A stretch of 49,109 nucleotides of DNA from Prosthecobacter gellanilyticus (lineage in GTDB: Bacteria; Verrucomicrobiota; Verrucomicrobiia; Verrucomicrobiales; Verrucomicrobiaceae), in the NCBI RefSeq assembly GCF_007992435.1, contig NZ_BKAG01000051.1:1-49109 (forward strand), read 5' to 3'. Below are positions 7,168 to 16,283 of this stretch, piece by piece (the first letter of the stretch is position 1; the number at the start of each line of letters is the position of its first letter). The notes below the pieces were generated by a model. It was not told the origin of the DNA. It made no database searches and was given only the letters and a program-made list of their open reading frames with translations. A program made the translations under genes and the position numbers.

Positions 7168-9119
7168 TTCATGCGATACTGGTCAAACACGCGGGACATC
7201 TCACCGAAGCTCTTGCCTTCGCGCATGGCATCCATGGTCTCTTTGCGGATGTCTTCATCGATCCACCAGGTGAAGGAGTCCAGACCCTCGCGGGTCTGTT
7301 TCAAATTGCCATCCTTTGGCCAGCGCAGCCAGCGCCAGTGGAAGTAGCGGTAGAGCGGTGTCTCCCAGGTGGTGATCTGGCAGCGGCTGTTGTGCGCGAT
7401 CTCCTCGATCTGCCAGCACAGGCGCTGCATCTCATCTTCATTTGGGGCCTTGCGCTGCAGGTCGATCAGCTTGTCCAGCTCCGGGTTGTCCGTCATGGTG
7501 AAGTTGGTGGTGTTGGCCTTCTTCACCTTCTTGCCGTCCTTCATCTCGTAAGCGTTGCTGGAGTGGAAGAACTGCCACATCTCCGGGAAGGGCGGCGTGG
7601 CGCCGAAACCGGCCATGATGATCTCATGCTCCTTCTCCTCACCTTTCTTGAAGAGCTGGGTGAAGTCGATGGACTCAATCTTGAGATCCAGGCCGGCCTT
7701 GCGCGCGCCTTCCTTCCAGATCAGGGCCGCCTGCGTGTAGGCGGGGTAGGTGCCGATCGTGAGAGTGAAGGAGAGCGGCTTGCCCTCGGCATTCACAAGG
7801 ATGCCATCAGCATTGCGCTTGGTGAAGCCTGCCTTGGCAAAGTGCTCCTGCGCTTTCACGGGATCATAGGGCAGCGCGCGCAGATTCGGATTCATGAAGC
7901 GGCCGAAGCCTGACCAGCTGTTCTGCATGCGCACGGGGTCACTACGCAGCACCAGCGCGATGACCTTCTCGATATCCATGGCGTAGTGCAGGCCGGTGCG
8001 GACATCTAGATTGTCCAGGAAGGGCTTGCTCTGGTTGATATAGAGGCAGCGCGGGATCTGCGGGAAGTCATTGTAAAAGGTGTAGCGCTCCACGTAACCG
8101 TTCAGCAGTTCGGGGATGTCTCCTTTGTCATACCAGTAGTTAGGTGGCAGCATCTGCGCGGCGGAGCTGAAGAGGTCAATCTTGCCCTGGCGGAAGAGCT
8201 CAAACGCGGTGTCGAGATTCGGCACCATCTGATAGATGAAGCGGTCGGCGTTGTAGCGGTAGCGATAATACTTTTTGTCCTTGGCCCACCAGTTCTTCAC
8301 GCGGGTCAGCGTGACGCTGCGGCCATACTTCACATCCTCAGGCAGGATGTCATAAGCGCCGGTGGTTGGCATCTTGCGCCACTGGTAGCGGGCGGGGAAG
8401 TCATCGCCAAACTCGCGGAAGAAATGGCGTGGCATGGGACCGCCGAGACCATCCTGCGGGGCACCGGTGAGCAGCACAGGATCTGCCGCCGTCTCCACCA
8501 GCGAGATCGACAAGGTGCGGTCATCGTATTTGGCAATGGAGGCGTAGTGCTCATGCGCATAGGCATACGAGTAGGGGTCCTTGGTGTACTTCGAGCGCGC
8601 GATGTACAGCGTCATGAAGAAGTCCTCGACCGTGATCTTCACGCCATCCGAATAGGTGGCGGATGGATCCAGCTTGAAATAGACGGTCTTGCGGTCATCA
8701 CCGATGGCCCAGGCTTCCGCGATGCAGGGCATCCATTTGCCCACATTGCGATGGAGCTGGACGAGGGACATCTCGATGTTGTCCCAATGCTCGCTGCGGA
8801 AGGTGTTGCCGCCATCCGGACCCATGAAGCGCAGGGTGGGCGGGAAGTTCGGCATGTCGTAGTGGAAGGTGCCGCCCTTCTTCGCTGCTGGATCGCCGAG
8901 CTCCGGATAGTCCGCGCCTGTTTCCCACTTTAGGTTAGGCGGAAGGTCGGCGGGAGTCTTGAACTGGTAGACCTCGGGATGCGCTTTCCATTCGGCCTCC
9001 ACTTCCGCCGTGTTGTCATAGGGCGGGAAGCGCTCGTCATCGTCACGGGAGCAGGACGGCAAGCCAAGAGCCAAGAGCAGAGAGCAAAGAGCCCAAGCCC
9101 ACAAAGCGATGCGCTTCAT
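7164..9119 (-). CDS. Extracellular peptide-binding lipoprotein, YejA/OppA-like (SBP_bac_5)
   Basis: Substrate-binding subunit. From ATG at 9119 the protein starts with a lipoprotein signal (MKRIALWAWALCSLLLALG then the lipobox LPSC), giving a lipidated Cys near residue 23. The open frame extends to 9161, but that adds 14 residues before a good signal peptide, so I chose 9119. The mature protein (about 630 aa) has SBP family 5 features: an early GGTFHYDMPNFPPTLRF segment, the SDGVKITVEDFFMTL motif, and a C-terminal YRYFHWRW region typical of YejA-like proteins. It lies between the permease and ATPase genes and overlaps oppD by 4 nt. Peptide or antimicrobial-peptide uptake is the likely role, by family only. 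Confidence 0.9.
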   Translation of the reverse strand: MKRIALWAWALCSLLLALGLPSCSRDDDERFPPYDNTAEVEAEWKAHPEVYQFKTPADLPPNLKWETGADYPELGDPAAKKGGTFHYDMPNFPPTLRFMGPDGGNTFRSEHWDNIEMSLVQLHRNVGKWMPCIAEAWAIGDDRKTVYFKLDPSATYSDGVKITVEDFFMTLYIARSKYTKDPYSYAYAHEHYASIAKYDDRTLSISLVETAADPVLLTGAPQDGLGGPMPRHFFREFGDDFPARYQWRKMPTTGAYDILPEDVKYGRSVTLTRVKNWWAKDKKYYRYRYNADRFIYQMVPNLDTAFELFRQGKIDLFSSAAQMLPPNYWYDKGDIPELLNGYVERYTFYNDFPQIPRCLYINQSKPFLDNLDVRTGLHYAMDIEKVIALVLRSDPVRMQNSWSGFGRFMNPNLRALPYDPVKAQEHFAKAGFTKRNADGILVNAEGKPLSFTLTIGTYPAYTQAALIWKEGARKAGLDLKIESIDFTQLFKKGEEKEHEIIMAGFGATPPFPEMWQFFHSSNAYEMKDGKKVKKANTTNFTMTDNPELDKLIDLQRKAPNEDEMQRLCWQIEEIAHNSRCQITTWETPLYRYFHWRWLRWPKDGNLKQTREGLDSFTWWIDEDIRKETMDAMREGKSFGEMSRVFDQYRMK

Positions 9120-9157
9120 GCTGCGTCGTTCCTCGCACTTCACTGGTGGTTCTACGA

Positions 9158-10663
9158 TCATTGGTAGGTGGTGAATTTTTTCGGGTCGAAGGCTTCGCGC
9201 ACGGCCTCACCCACGAAGGTGACGAGCACGAGGACCAAGCCCATGGCCACGAAGGCGCTGGTGACGATCCAGGGGTAGTTGAAGTTATCCACGCCCTCAT
9301 GGAGGAGGCGGCCCCAGCTCGGCAGGTCTGGCGGCAGGCCGAAGCCGAGGAAGTCCAGAGCGGCGAGCGCAGTGATGACATCCGCGACGACAAAGGGTGC
9401 GAGTGTCACAAGAATGGCGATCACGTTGGGCAGCACATGATGAAAAATGATGCGCTGGGTTCCCATGCCAAGGAGTCGTGCGGCGGCCACATAGTCCCGT
9501 TCCTTTTCTTTGAAGGTGGCGGTGCGTAGATAGGTCGTGGTTTCCATCCACTTGAACGCTGCAAGGAGAACGACAAGCAATGGCAAAGTGGGACCCACGA
9601 GTGAGCCGATGATCATCACGACAAAAAGAAAGGGCAGCACTTGCCAGATCTCGATCAATCGCTGCCCGAGCATGTCTACCCAGCCGCCAAAGTAGCCCAG
9701 CGTGCCGCCGATCATCACACCTGCGGTGAACACGAACGTCACGAAGAGAACTGATGCGATCAACGATTGCTGCAAGCCACCAAACAAATTGGCCAGCACA
9801 TCAGTTCCGGTCGTGTTCGTGCCGAGGAAATGCTTCTGCGCGATCGAGGGGGCCGCAGGCGGATACACAAGGCGCTGCCAGACATCACTGGCCTGGCCTT
9901 CAAAGGCGGCGGCCTTGCCTTCAATGAAGTCGCTGTACTTGGTGCGGTTGCCCTGGGCATACATGCCCTGTTCGATGGTCTGGCCTTTGTCATCGTAGCC
10001 GCGGAAATCACCATGCTTCACACCGCCGCGGAACTGGAACTCCTGACGCTTCAGCGTCGGGTTCGTGGCAAAGACCGTGTAGGCGGCGCCATTGTAAGGC
10101 TGGCCATGGCGCAGCAGTTTGCCGTTTTTCATCTCCAGCGTTTCGATCGTTTCTGGAGTATCGAGCGAGGAATCATAGGGCACGGGCGGCATGACCACCC
10201 AGTTGCCCTTGGCTTCCTTTTCAAAGCTCTTCTTCATCTCGCGGTAGTCCGCCTCTCCATCTCCGGAGAGCCCATAGGTGCTGGCAGGAATGACACCATG
10301 CACAAAAGGGAAGCTGAGCTTGCCCTCGTAACTCACGATCAAGGCGCGCTTGCCGACGAGCAGGCTGTCCAGCGAGGCGATGCCGGTGAGGGACAGAAGG
10401 ATGAGAAAGGAGGCATAACCGCGGCGGATGCGGGTGAAGCGCTGCAGCTTCTTCAAGGTCAGCGGGGAGATGTTCCACTCCTTTTTGCCGCGCAGGACCA
10501 GCCACGCTCCAAGGGTCAGTAAAAGAGTGGCAAGGGCATAACCAACAATGCTGCCAGCCAGGAACGGGATCTTGATCACCGGCACGTGCAGCCCGGCCAG
10601 CCGCTGCACCAGGGAGAGCAGCGAGAAGACAATGAGAAGGATGCCTGTGGTGCGTGGAGACAT
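9158..10663 (-). CDS. ABC transporter permease, YejE/OppC-like, with long MORN-like extracytoplasmic insert
   Basis: Permease of 501 aa, clearly longer than typical OppC/YejE (about 300-340). Extra hydrophobic helices sit at about 5-27, 32-58 and 82-103. Residues 105-280 form a hydrophilic segment containing a toxin/MORN-like repeat near 205-240 (F-R-G-G-V-K-H-G-D-F-R-G-Y-D-D-K-G-Q, then EQGMYAQGNRTK). The C-terminal half is a normal BPD_transp_1 domain with the ATPase-coupling EAA loop at 386-413 (EKERDYVAAARLLGMG). It ends just inside the extended oppA frame and 39 nt from the chosen oppA start; oppB ends 3 nt upstream. The role of the insert is unknown. Confidence 0.88.
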   Translation of the reverse strand: MSPRTTGILLIVFSLLSLVQRLAGLHVPVIKIPFLAGSIVGYALATLLLTLGAWLVLRGKKEWNISPLTLKKLQRFTRIRRGYASFLILLSLTGIASLDSLLVGKRALIVSYEGKLSFPFVHGVIPASTYGLSGDGEADYREMKKSFEKEAKGNWVVMPPVPYDSSLDTPETIETLEMKNGKLLRHGQPYNGAAYTVFATNPTLKRQEFQFRGGVKHGDFRGYDDKGQTIEQGMYAQGNRTKYSDFIEGKAAAFEGQASDVWQRLVYPPAAPSIAQKHFLGTNTTGTDVLANLFGGLQQSLIASVLFVTFVFTAGVMIGGTLGYFGGWVDMLGQRLIEIWQVLPFLFVVMIIGSLVGPTLPLLVVLLAAFKWMETTTYLRTATFKEKERDYVAAARLLGMGTQRIIFHHVLPNVIAILVTLAPFVVADVITALAALDFLGFGLPPDLPSWGRLLHEGVDNFNYPWIVTSAFVAMGLVLVLVTFVGEAVREAFDPKKFTTYQ

Positions 10664-10666
10664 GGG

Positions 10667-11923
10667 TCAATGGAAGCGCACGCGTGGGTCCGTGAGCGCG
10701 ACGAGGTAGTCAGAGAGGATGTTACCCAACATGATGAGGATCACGTCCAGCGTGAGGATGCCCATCACCAGCGGGTAGTCGCGGTCGGTGATGCTCTGGA
10801 TGGTGAGCAGGCCGAAGCCGTCGATGTTGAAGATGCGCTCGATCAGGAGCGAGCCTGCGACAAACACGGTGGTGATGCTGCCGAGCGTGGTGACGATGGG
10901 GATCAGCGAGTTCCGCAGTGCATGACCGAGCACCGCGTGCTTGTAACTGGCGCCTTTGGCGATGGCCGTGCGCACGTAGTCGGCAGCGAGGTTGTCCATC
11001 AGGTTGTTCTTCATGAGCATGGTCAGGAAGGCAAAGCTGGTGATCATGTAGCAGGCGAGCGGCAGGATGGCGTGATGGATGATGTCCCAGATCTTTCCGC
11101 CAAGGGTGAGGGAGGCAAAGTTCTCACTGGTGAAGCCTTCCGTGGGGAACCAGCCCATGCGCGCCGCGAGATACACCACGACCAGACTGCCGAGCAAGAA
11201 CCCGGGGATGGAGTAACCGATGAAGATGAGGATGGAGGTGACGTTATCGATCACCGTGCGGTGCTTGATGGCCTTCAGGATGCCCAGAGGGATACAGACG
11301 ATGTAGGCGATGCAGAAGGTGAGCAGGCCGTAGAAGAGGGACACGGGCATCTTGGAGATCATCATGTCCAGGACATCCATGTTGTAGTTCGTGGAGAGGC
11401 CGAAGTTCCCCTGCAGCAGGCCGCTGAAGGTGGGATGAAACACCGCCACGCGCTGCTTCTCAGGCTCGGGATGTGTTTTGTAATGGGCCACCACATCCGC
11501 ATCCGGCCCATTCAGGGTGCCATCGCGCTTCATGGTGGCCTGGGTGACCTTGTAGGCATTCGTGGCGGTCCACTGGTCACGCGGAAGCAGCATCTTCAGG
11601 GTCACGGGCATCTCGTCTTTGCCCTCTTCAAACTTGATCCATTGCTTGGACTCCTCTCGCGGCCAGACGCCGAGCCAGGCCGCGTAGGCAGGCAGGAAAG
11701 GTTTGTCGAAGCCGTAGTAAGCAGCCATCTCCTCTTTCTGCTCGTCGGTCATGGATGCTCCAGCATTCTTAGAGCCGCCGCCGCGCTCACTGGCCAGGGC
11801 GGACTGCATGGCCCTCTCCATGGGACCGCCGGGGACGATGCGGGTGATACCAAAAACAACCAACGTCGCCCCGAGCAAGGTCGGAAGGATGAGAAGGAAA
11901 CGTCGGAGGAAATAGTCGCGCAT
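10667..11923 (-). CDS. ABC transporter permease, YejB/OppB-like
   Basis: First gene of the importer operon. From ATG at 11923 (MRDYFLRRFLLILPTLLG) it has one membrane helix, the conserved R-I-V-P-G-G-P segment, then an unusually long hydrophilic stretch (about 130 residues, with ASMTDEQKEEMAAYYGFDKPF), then five C-terminal helices. The coupling loop reads YVRTAIAKGASYKHAVLGHALRN. The open frame reaches 11971, but the extra residues are Cys-rich and not family-like. The long periplasmic loop is characteristic of YejB-type rather than classical OppB permeases. Confidence 0.9.
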   Translation of the reverse strand: MRDYFLRRFLLILPTLLGATLVVFGITRIVPGGPMERAMQSALASERGGGSKNAGASMTDEQKEEMAAYYGFDKPFLPAYAAWLGVWPREESKQWIKFEEGKDEMPVTLKMLLPRDQWTATNAYKVTQATMKRDGTLNGPDADVVAHYKTHPEPEKQRVAVFHPTFSGLLQGNFGLSTNYNMDVLDMMISKMPVSLFYGLLTFCIAYIVCIPLGILKAIKHRTVIDNVTSILIFIGYSIPGFLLGSLVVVYLAARMGWFPTEGFTSENFASLTLGGKIWDIIHHAILPLACYMITSFAFLTMLMKNNLMDNLAADYVRTAIAKGASYKHAVLGHALRNSLIPIVTTLGSITTVFVAGSLLIERIFNIDGFGLLTIQSITDRDYPLVMGILTLDVILIMLGNILSDYLVALTDPRVRFH

Positions 11924-12097
11924 GAGGCGGTAGCAGACAGATAGCTTCAGACATACGCATGCGGGGCACAAGGATTTGTGTCTATTTTTGCGGACTCAGG
12001 TGGTTGCCGTTTAGTCTTTTCTTAATGCGTGACTTTCCCTGCGTGCCTTCCCAATCTTCGAACAGTTCACACGTTGTGGATTCCAAGGTCCCTTGTC

Positions 12098-13459
12098 ATG
12101 AACTCCGCCACATCTCTCCCGCGTGTCATGGTTTTGATCCTGGCCTTTGGTGCCGGGGCAGGGGTGACCTATCTGATGACGAAGCCGCCGGAGGTGAGTG
12201 TAGAAAAGCCCAAGGCTGAAAAACCGCCACAGGACCGGGTGGCGAAGGTCGAAAAAGCGGGGTCGCTGTCGTCCTCCGGGAAAGCTGTGGATCCGAGGTC
12301 GCCTGGAGTGGCGGCCAGGGACCTCCTTAACAACGGGGTGCCGAACCGTCATCGCTTCGAGCGGGAGGGCTGGGATCTGGCGGGTATGGGTGCCGAGGCA
12401 GCGATGAGCCGGATGGAGCAGTTGAATGGATATACCGATCTCCAGAATCGAACGGCCTTCATCCGGGGCATGTTTGAGCAACTGGCACTCAGCCAGAAGC
12501 CTGCGGATTCGCTGGCGCTGCTCAAACGCATTCCGGGAGTACTGGATCGTGAGGCGGCGATGGGGGCGCTTTTGCGAAGCTGGCGGCATAGTCCTGAGGT
12601 TTTGACGGTGAGCAGCGAGCTCGGCATCGCCGGAGCGCTCGGACTGCACCTGCTGAAGAGCAGGAGCAAGGACGTCAGTCCTCAAGAGGTAGCTGCTTTC
12701 GCACGGGAGTTTATAAAGGGAAGCATACGTGGGTCCCTGCTGGCGGAGGTCGCGGCGACTCTGGTGAAGACTGATCCGGCGGCGGCTTTTGCGCTCGGCA
12801 ATGAGCTGACGGGCCAGCAGCAGATGGCCTTCATGCACCGGTTTGCCGATGGCTGGGCCGCTGAGGATCCGGAAGCGGCCATGAAATGGGCTGCCACGGT
12901 CCCGGATCTGGTCACGCGCGCGGAGCTCCAGGCCAGCATCATCGAGAGCCAGGCGGAAAGGGATGCCGTGGGCGCGGCCCGGCATGCCCAGCAACTGCCA
13001 GCCGACACGCCGGGAAGAGTGGAAATCCTGCAGGCCGTGGCCCGGGAGTGGGCAGCGAAGGACACTCGTGCGGCCATGCAGTGGGCCGCCACGCTGACCG
13101 ACGAGGCGGAGCGCAATGCCACCCAGACAGGCATCCGTGCTTCTGCCCCGGTGGGGATCGGCGCTGCGTTAGGGACTGAGCAGGGCCTGCCCGTGGTCAG
13201 TGGCCTGATGGATGGCAGCGCTGCCCAACGCGCGGGCACGCTGCAAAAGGGGGATCGCATCCTGGCGGTGAGTGATGGTGCCGGGCAGTGGGTGGATGCC
13301 AAGGACACCAATCTCGCCGATGTCGTCGGCCTGATCCGGGGGGAGGCAGGCACGGCGGTGTCCCTGCGCATCCAGCCTGCGGATGGCGGTGCCGCCCGTG
13401 TGATCACCATCACCCGGCAGCAGATCATGCACACTCCGGGTCAGAAGCTCATTCAGTAA
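12098..13459 (+). CDS. Secreted/anchored protein with helical repeats and C-terminal PDZ domain
   Basis: 454 aa from ATG at 12098 (MNSATSLPRVMVLILAFGAGAG), which starts with a membrane anchor or uncleaved signal at about 8-27. A low-complexity Lys/Pro linker follows, then an alpha-helical region with recurring W-A-A-x-[DT]-P-x-A-A-x-x-W-A motifs (WAAEDPEAAMKWAATV; WAAKDTRAAMQWAATL), a repeat style common in secreted verrucomicrobial proteins. The C-terminal 95 residues form a PDZ domain (GLPVVSGLMDGSAAQRAG, LQKGDRILAV, VSLRIQP). Function is unknown; PDZ suggests binding of exported protein C-termini. It ends 6 nt from the convergent lipoprotein gene. Confidence 0.75.
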   Translation: MNSATSLPRVMVLILAFGAGAGVTYLMTKPPEVSVEKPKAEKPPQDRVAKVEKAGSLSSSGKAVDPRSPGVAARDLLNNGVPNRHRFEREGWDLAGMGAEAAMSRMEQLNGYTDLQNRTAFIRGMFEQLALSQKPADSLALLKRIPGVLDREAAMGALLRSWRHSPEVLTVSSELGIAGALGLHLLKSRSKDVSPQEVAAFAREFIKGSIRGSLLAEVAATLVKTDPAAAFALGNELTGQQQMAFMHRFADGWAAEDPEAAMKWAATVPDLVTRAELQASIIESQAERDAVGAARHAQQLPADTPGRVEILQAVAREWAAKDTRAAMQWAATLTDEAERNATQTGIRASAPVGIGAALGTEQGLPVVSGLMDGSAAQRAGTLQKGDRILAVSDGAGQWVDAKDTNLADVVGLIRGEAGTAVSLRIQPADGGAARVITITRQQIMHTPGQKLIQ

Positions 13460-13465
13460 ACGGGT

Positions 13466-13909
13466 CTACCTCACCCGCTTCATGGTGAAGGTGCCTTTGT
13501 CCATGGAGCACTGGTAGCAGGCGCTGAACTCATCACCCTTCACCGTGCCGCAGTAGGTGTAGCGTCCGCCAGCCCATCCCGGCATGTCATGCTGGCCGGT
13601 GAAGGTGCTGCCGCTTTTGTCCTTGGCAGGCTTCACGCGATGCTCGGCCAGATAGGAGCCGCTGATGATGTTCGCCCAGGTGGCATGGTAGCGGAAATTA
13701 TGGTCACCTTCGGCATTTTTGACGGGGCCCACAACGGCGCGCAGACGGCCATGATGGCCGTTCACATCGCTTTTCCAGGTGCCTGACCAGGCTCCCTCGA
13801 CCCCGGGTTTGGGGCCTGCTTGGAGAGCCTGCCGCCACTCCTTTTTAAAGGCCATGGAGCAGGAGGAAAGCAAGGCGGAAGCAAACAGGAGAAAAAGGAG
13901 GCGGGGCAT
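13466..13909 (-). CDS. Small putative lipoprotein of unknown function
   Basis: 147 aa from ATG at 13909 (MPRLLFLLFASALLSSC): a short lipoprotein signal with lipobox LSSC. The mature part is basic and beta-rich, with G-A-W-S-G-T-W near its start and paired Cys residues late (YTYCGTV and SACYQCSM). The GxWxGxW opening resembles lipocalin/avidin-like small barrels, but that is a loose impression. The open frame extends to 13963 without adding a better signal. I do not recognise a family. Confidence 0.65.
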   Translation of the reverse strand: MPRLLFLLFASALLSSCSMAFKKEWRQALQAGPKPGVEGAWSGTWKSDVNGHHGRLRAVVGPVKNAEGDHNFRYHATWANIISGSYLAEHRVKPAKDKSGSTFTGQHDMPGWAGGRYTYCGTVKGDEFSACYQCSMDKGTFTMKRVR

Positions 13910-14033
13910 GATGATCCTGCAAAACGTTCCGCGGGAGGCATCTTTTGCCACTGACAGCTTCATCAGGGCTCCGCCCGAAGAAAAAGCTGTCCAAAGCCTC
14001 GCGGTTTCAGTCTACCCTTGCACTTCACATACC

Positions 14034-15257
14034 ATGGACCGCCGCCACTTTCTCTCCTCTGCCATTCTTGCCGCCATCGCTCCCGTGCTCGCCCAGGAGA
14101 AGCGCGCGCCCCGTATCGTCCTGCGTTCCTCCTGGCAGACAGTGAACATCGGCGACATCGCCCACACCCCCGGCGTGCTGCATCTGCTGGAGCAGCATCT
14201 GCCGGAGGCCGAGATCCGCCTCTGGCCCAGCAGTGTGAGCAATGGCGTGGAGGAGATGCTGATGAAGCGCTTTCCAAAGCTGAAGATCATCAACGGGCGC
14301 GAGGACATCCTCGCCGCGCTGAAGGAGTGTGACTTCCTGCTGCATGGTTCCGGACCGGGCTTCGTGGCGAAGAAAGATGTGGCCAAGTGGGCCAAAGAAA
14401 CCGGCAAGCCCTATGGCATCTACTGCATCACCTATGCCGCGAAGGACGACGAATCCCGCGATCTCCTCAGCGGCGCGAAGTTCGTCTATTTCCGCGATTC
14501 CGTGTCGCTGAAGTTTGCCAAGGATCATGGCGTGACCTCAGCACTCATGGAGTTCTGTCCGGAAGGCTCCTTCGCCGTGGATCTGCGCAACGATGCAGCG
14601 GCAGATGCATTTCTCCAAGAGCATCAGCTCGAAAAAGGAAAGTTCCTCTGCTGCATCCCGCGCTACCGCAATACCCCCTACTGGAAAATCAAAAAAGGTT
14701 ATGCCTTTGACGAGAAGAAGCATGCCCGGAATGAAGCGATGAAGGAGCATGATCTCGCGCCCCTGCGCGAGGCCATCGTGCAAGTCGTGAAGCAGACCGA
14801 GATGAAAGTGCTCGTCTGTCCAGAAGACGCCAGCCAGATGGAGATCGGCAAAGAGATGCTGATCGACAAACTGCCCGCAGATGTGAAGGACCGCGTGGTC
14901 TGGCGGCCTAACTACTGGCTCACCGATGAAGCCCTGAGCACCTACGTGCGTAGCGCCGGGCTCTTCGGCGCGGAGATGCACAGCCCCATCATGTGCATCG
15001 GCAATGGCATCCCCGCCATCGTCTGCCGCTGGGCTGAGCAAACGAGCAAGGGCCTCATGTGGCGTGACATCGGTCTCGGCGAATGGCTCTTCAACATCGA
15101 CGAGGAAAGCGAGATCCCCGGCATCCTCCCTGCCGTGCTCGCGATGGCCAAAGACCCTGCGGCAGCGAAAGCGAAGGCGGAGAAGGCGCGCGATCTCGTG
15201 AACGAACTTCAGCGCAAGTCCATGGCGAAGGTGAAGGAACTCAGCACGCCTGCCTGA
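14034..15257 (+). CDS. Polysaccharide pyruvyl transferase-like protein with Tat-type signal
   Basis: 407 aa from ATG at 14034; the frame is open to 13779 but the twin-arginine start MDRRHFLSSAILAAIAPVLA makes 14034 the sensible choice. The body has the pyruvyl-transferase (WcaK/CsaB-like) pattern: N-I-G-D near the start, DFLLHGSGPGF, the KPYGIYCITYA strand, YFRDSVSLKFAKDHG, and a C-terminal G-A-E-M-H-S-P-I-M-C-I-G-N-G-I-P segment that in this superfamily contributes the catalytic and nucleotide-binding loop. An exported copy is unusual because donors (phosphoenolpyruvate) are cytoplasmic, so enzymatic activity outside the membrane is doubtful. Confidence 0.75.
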   Translation: MDRRHFLSSAILAAIAPVLAQEKRAPRIVLRSSWQTVNIGDIAHTPGVLHLLEQHLPEAEIRLWPSSVSNGVEEMLMKRFPKLKIINGREDILAALKECDFLLHGSGPGFVAKKDVAKWAKETGKPYGIYCITYAAKDDESRDLLSGAKFVYFRDSVSLKFAKDHGVTSALMEFCPEGSFAVDLRNDAAADAFLQEHQLEKGKFLCCIPRYRNTPYWKIKKGYAFDEKKHARNEAMKEHDLAPLREAIVQVVKQTEMKVLVCPEDASQMEIGKEMLIDKLPADVKDRVVWRPNYWLTDEALSTYVRSAGLFGAEMHSPIMCIGNGIPAIVCRWAEQTSKGLMWRDIGLGEWLFNIDEESEIPGILPAVLAMAKDPAAAKAKAEKARDLVNELQRKSMAKVKELSTPA

Positions 15258-15269
15258 AGCCTAACCATT

Positions 15270-15360
15270 CTTACCACTGATGGACACTGATAGTCACTGA
15301 TGACCAAGCCTCAGAGGGCTTGATCAGTATCAGTGCTCATTAGTGTCTATCAGTGGTAAG
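15270..15360. repeat. Long imperfect palindrome made of ACTGAT-type units
   Basis: Between two convergent genes. The left arm begins CTTACCACTGATGGACACTG and the right arm ends ATTAGTGTCTATCAGTGGTAAG; the arms pair over about 40 bases with a TCAGAG loop after CAAGCC/GGCTTG. Repeated ACTGAT words within each arm mark it as one of the interspersed palindromic repeats common in this phylum. As RNA it would fold from either strand and could serve as a bidirectional terminator for the pyruvyl-transferase-like and mazG genes. Confidence 0.85.
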
Positions 15361-16155
15361 TCAGCTTCCCTTGCTCTCGCGCTTCACCGCATCCCACGCC
15401 GCGTCCATCTCCTCAAGAGTACACTCCCCGAGCTTCTTGCCCGCGTTGGTGAGCTTCTCCTCGATGGCGTGGAAGCGCCGAACAAACTTTTCGTTCGCGG
15501 CAGCCAGTGCCGGCTCGGAGTCGATCCCCAGCTTGCGCGCCAGATTCACCACGCTGAAAAGCAGGTCGCCCAGCTCCTCTTCCATCGCAGCCGTCTCACC
15601 CTTGGCCACGGCTTCCTCCAGTTCGGCGATCTCCTCGCGCAGCTTGCCAAAGACAGGCCCGGCATCCGGCCAGTCAAAGCCCACGCGCGCCGCCTTTTTC
15701 TGCAGCTTCTGGCCGCGCATCAGCGCAGGCAGACCGGAGCCGACCCCGTGGAGCATGCCTTCCTTCTGCGTGCCTTTTTCCTGGCGCTTGATGGCGTCCC
15801 ACTGGGTCAAAACTGCGTCTGAGGTGGCCGCGCTGGCCTCGCCAAACACATGCGGATGCCGGCGGATCAGCTTTTCCGAGAGGCCGTGGGCCATTTTGTC
15901 CAGGTCAAAGGCACCGGTCTCGCTGGCGATCTCGGCGTGCAGCACAGGCTGGAGCAGCAGGTCCCCGAGTTCCTCGCAGATCAGCTCCGGATTGCCGCTC
16001 TTGATGGCATCCACCACCTCGTAGGCCTCCTCCAGCACGTGGGGAATCAGGGTCTCGTGGGTCTGCTCCATGTCCCAGGGGCAGCCCCCCGGAGCACGCA
16101 GGCGATGGACGATGTGACGGAGGCGGGTCAGGCCGTCGGGGTGATCGAGACTCAT
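15361..16155 (-). CDS. mazG: Nucleoside triphosphate pyrophosphohydrolase MazG
   Basis: House-cleaning NTP pyrophosphatase (264 aa, normal two-domain MazG). Domain 1 contains G-G-C-P-W-D-x-E-Q-T-H and EEAYEVVDAI...EELGDLLLQ, giving the metal-binding E-E-x-x-E and E-x-x-D clusters. Domain 2 repeats this (REEIAELEEAV...EEELGDLLFSVVNLAR). The IRRHPHVFG motif between them is diagnostic. ATG at 16155. It is divergent from the thioredoxin gene and likely monocistronic. Confidence 0.95.
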   Translation of the reverse strand: MSLDHPDGLTRLRHIVHRLRAPGGCPWDMEQTHETLIPHVLEEAYEVVDAIKSGNPELICEELGDLLLQPVLHAEIASETGAFDLDKMAHGLSEKLIRRHPHVFGEASAATSDAVLTQWDAIKRQEKGTQKEGMLHGVGSGLPALMRGQKLQKKAARVGFDWPDAGPVFGKLREEIAELEEAVAKGETAAMEEELGDLLFSVVNLARKLGIDSEPALAAANEKFVRRFHAIEEKLTNAGKKLGECTLEEMDAAWDAVKRESKGS

Positions 16156-16283
16156 GCCCTGCCGCTAGCGCGAAAAACCGCCCCTGGCATGGAAAAAGTT
16201 TGCGCCTCCGTCCGGAGTGCCTACCCACTGATTGTCTCCTTTTTGGATCTCCCCGCGTAACTCATTATCCAAACCCCACCTCT

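Noticed and set aside
10586..11944. Long plus-strand frame (452 codons) opposite oppB
   Set aside because: It is antisense to a clear permease gene and has the His/Asp/Glu-rich composition typical of GC-rich shadow frames. The same applies to 6211-7347 (plus) and 17524-18621 (minus).
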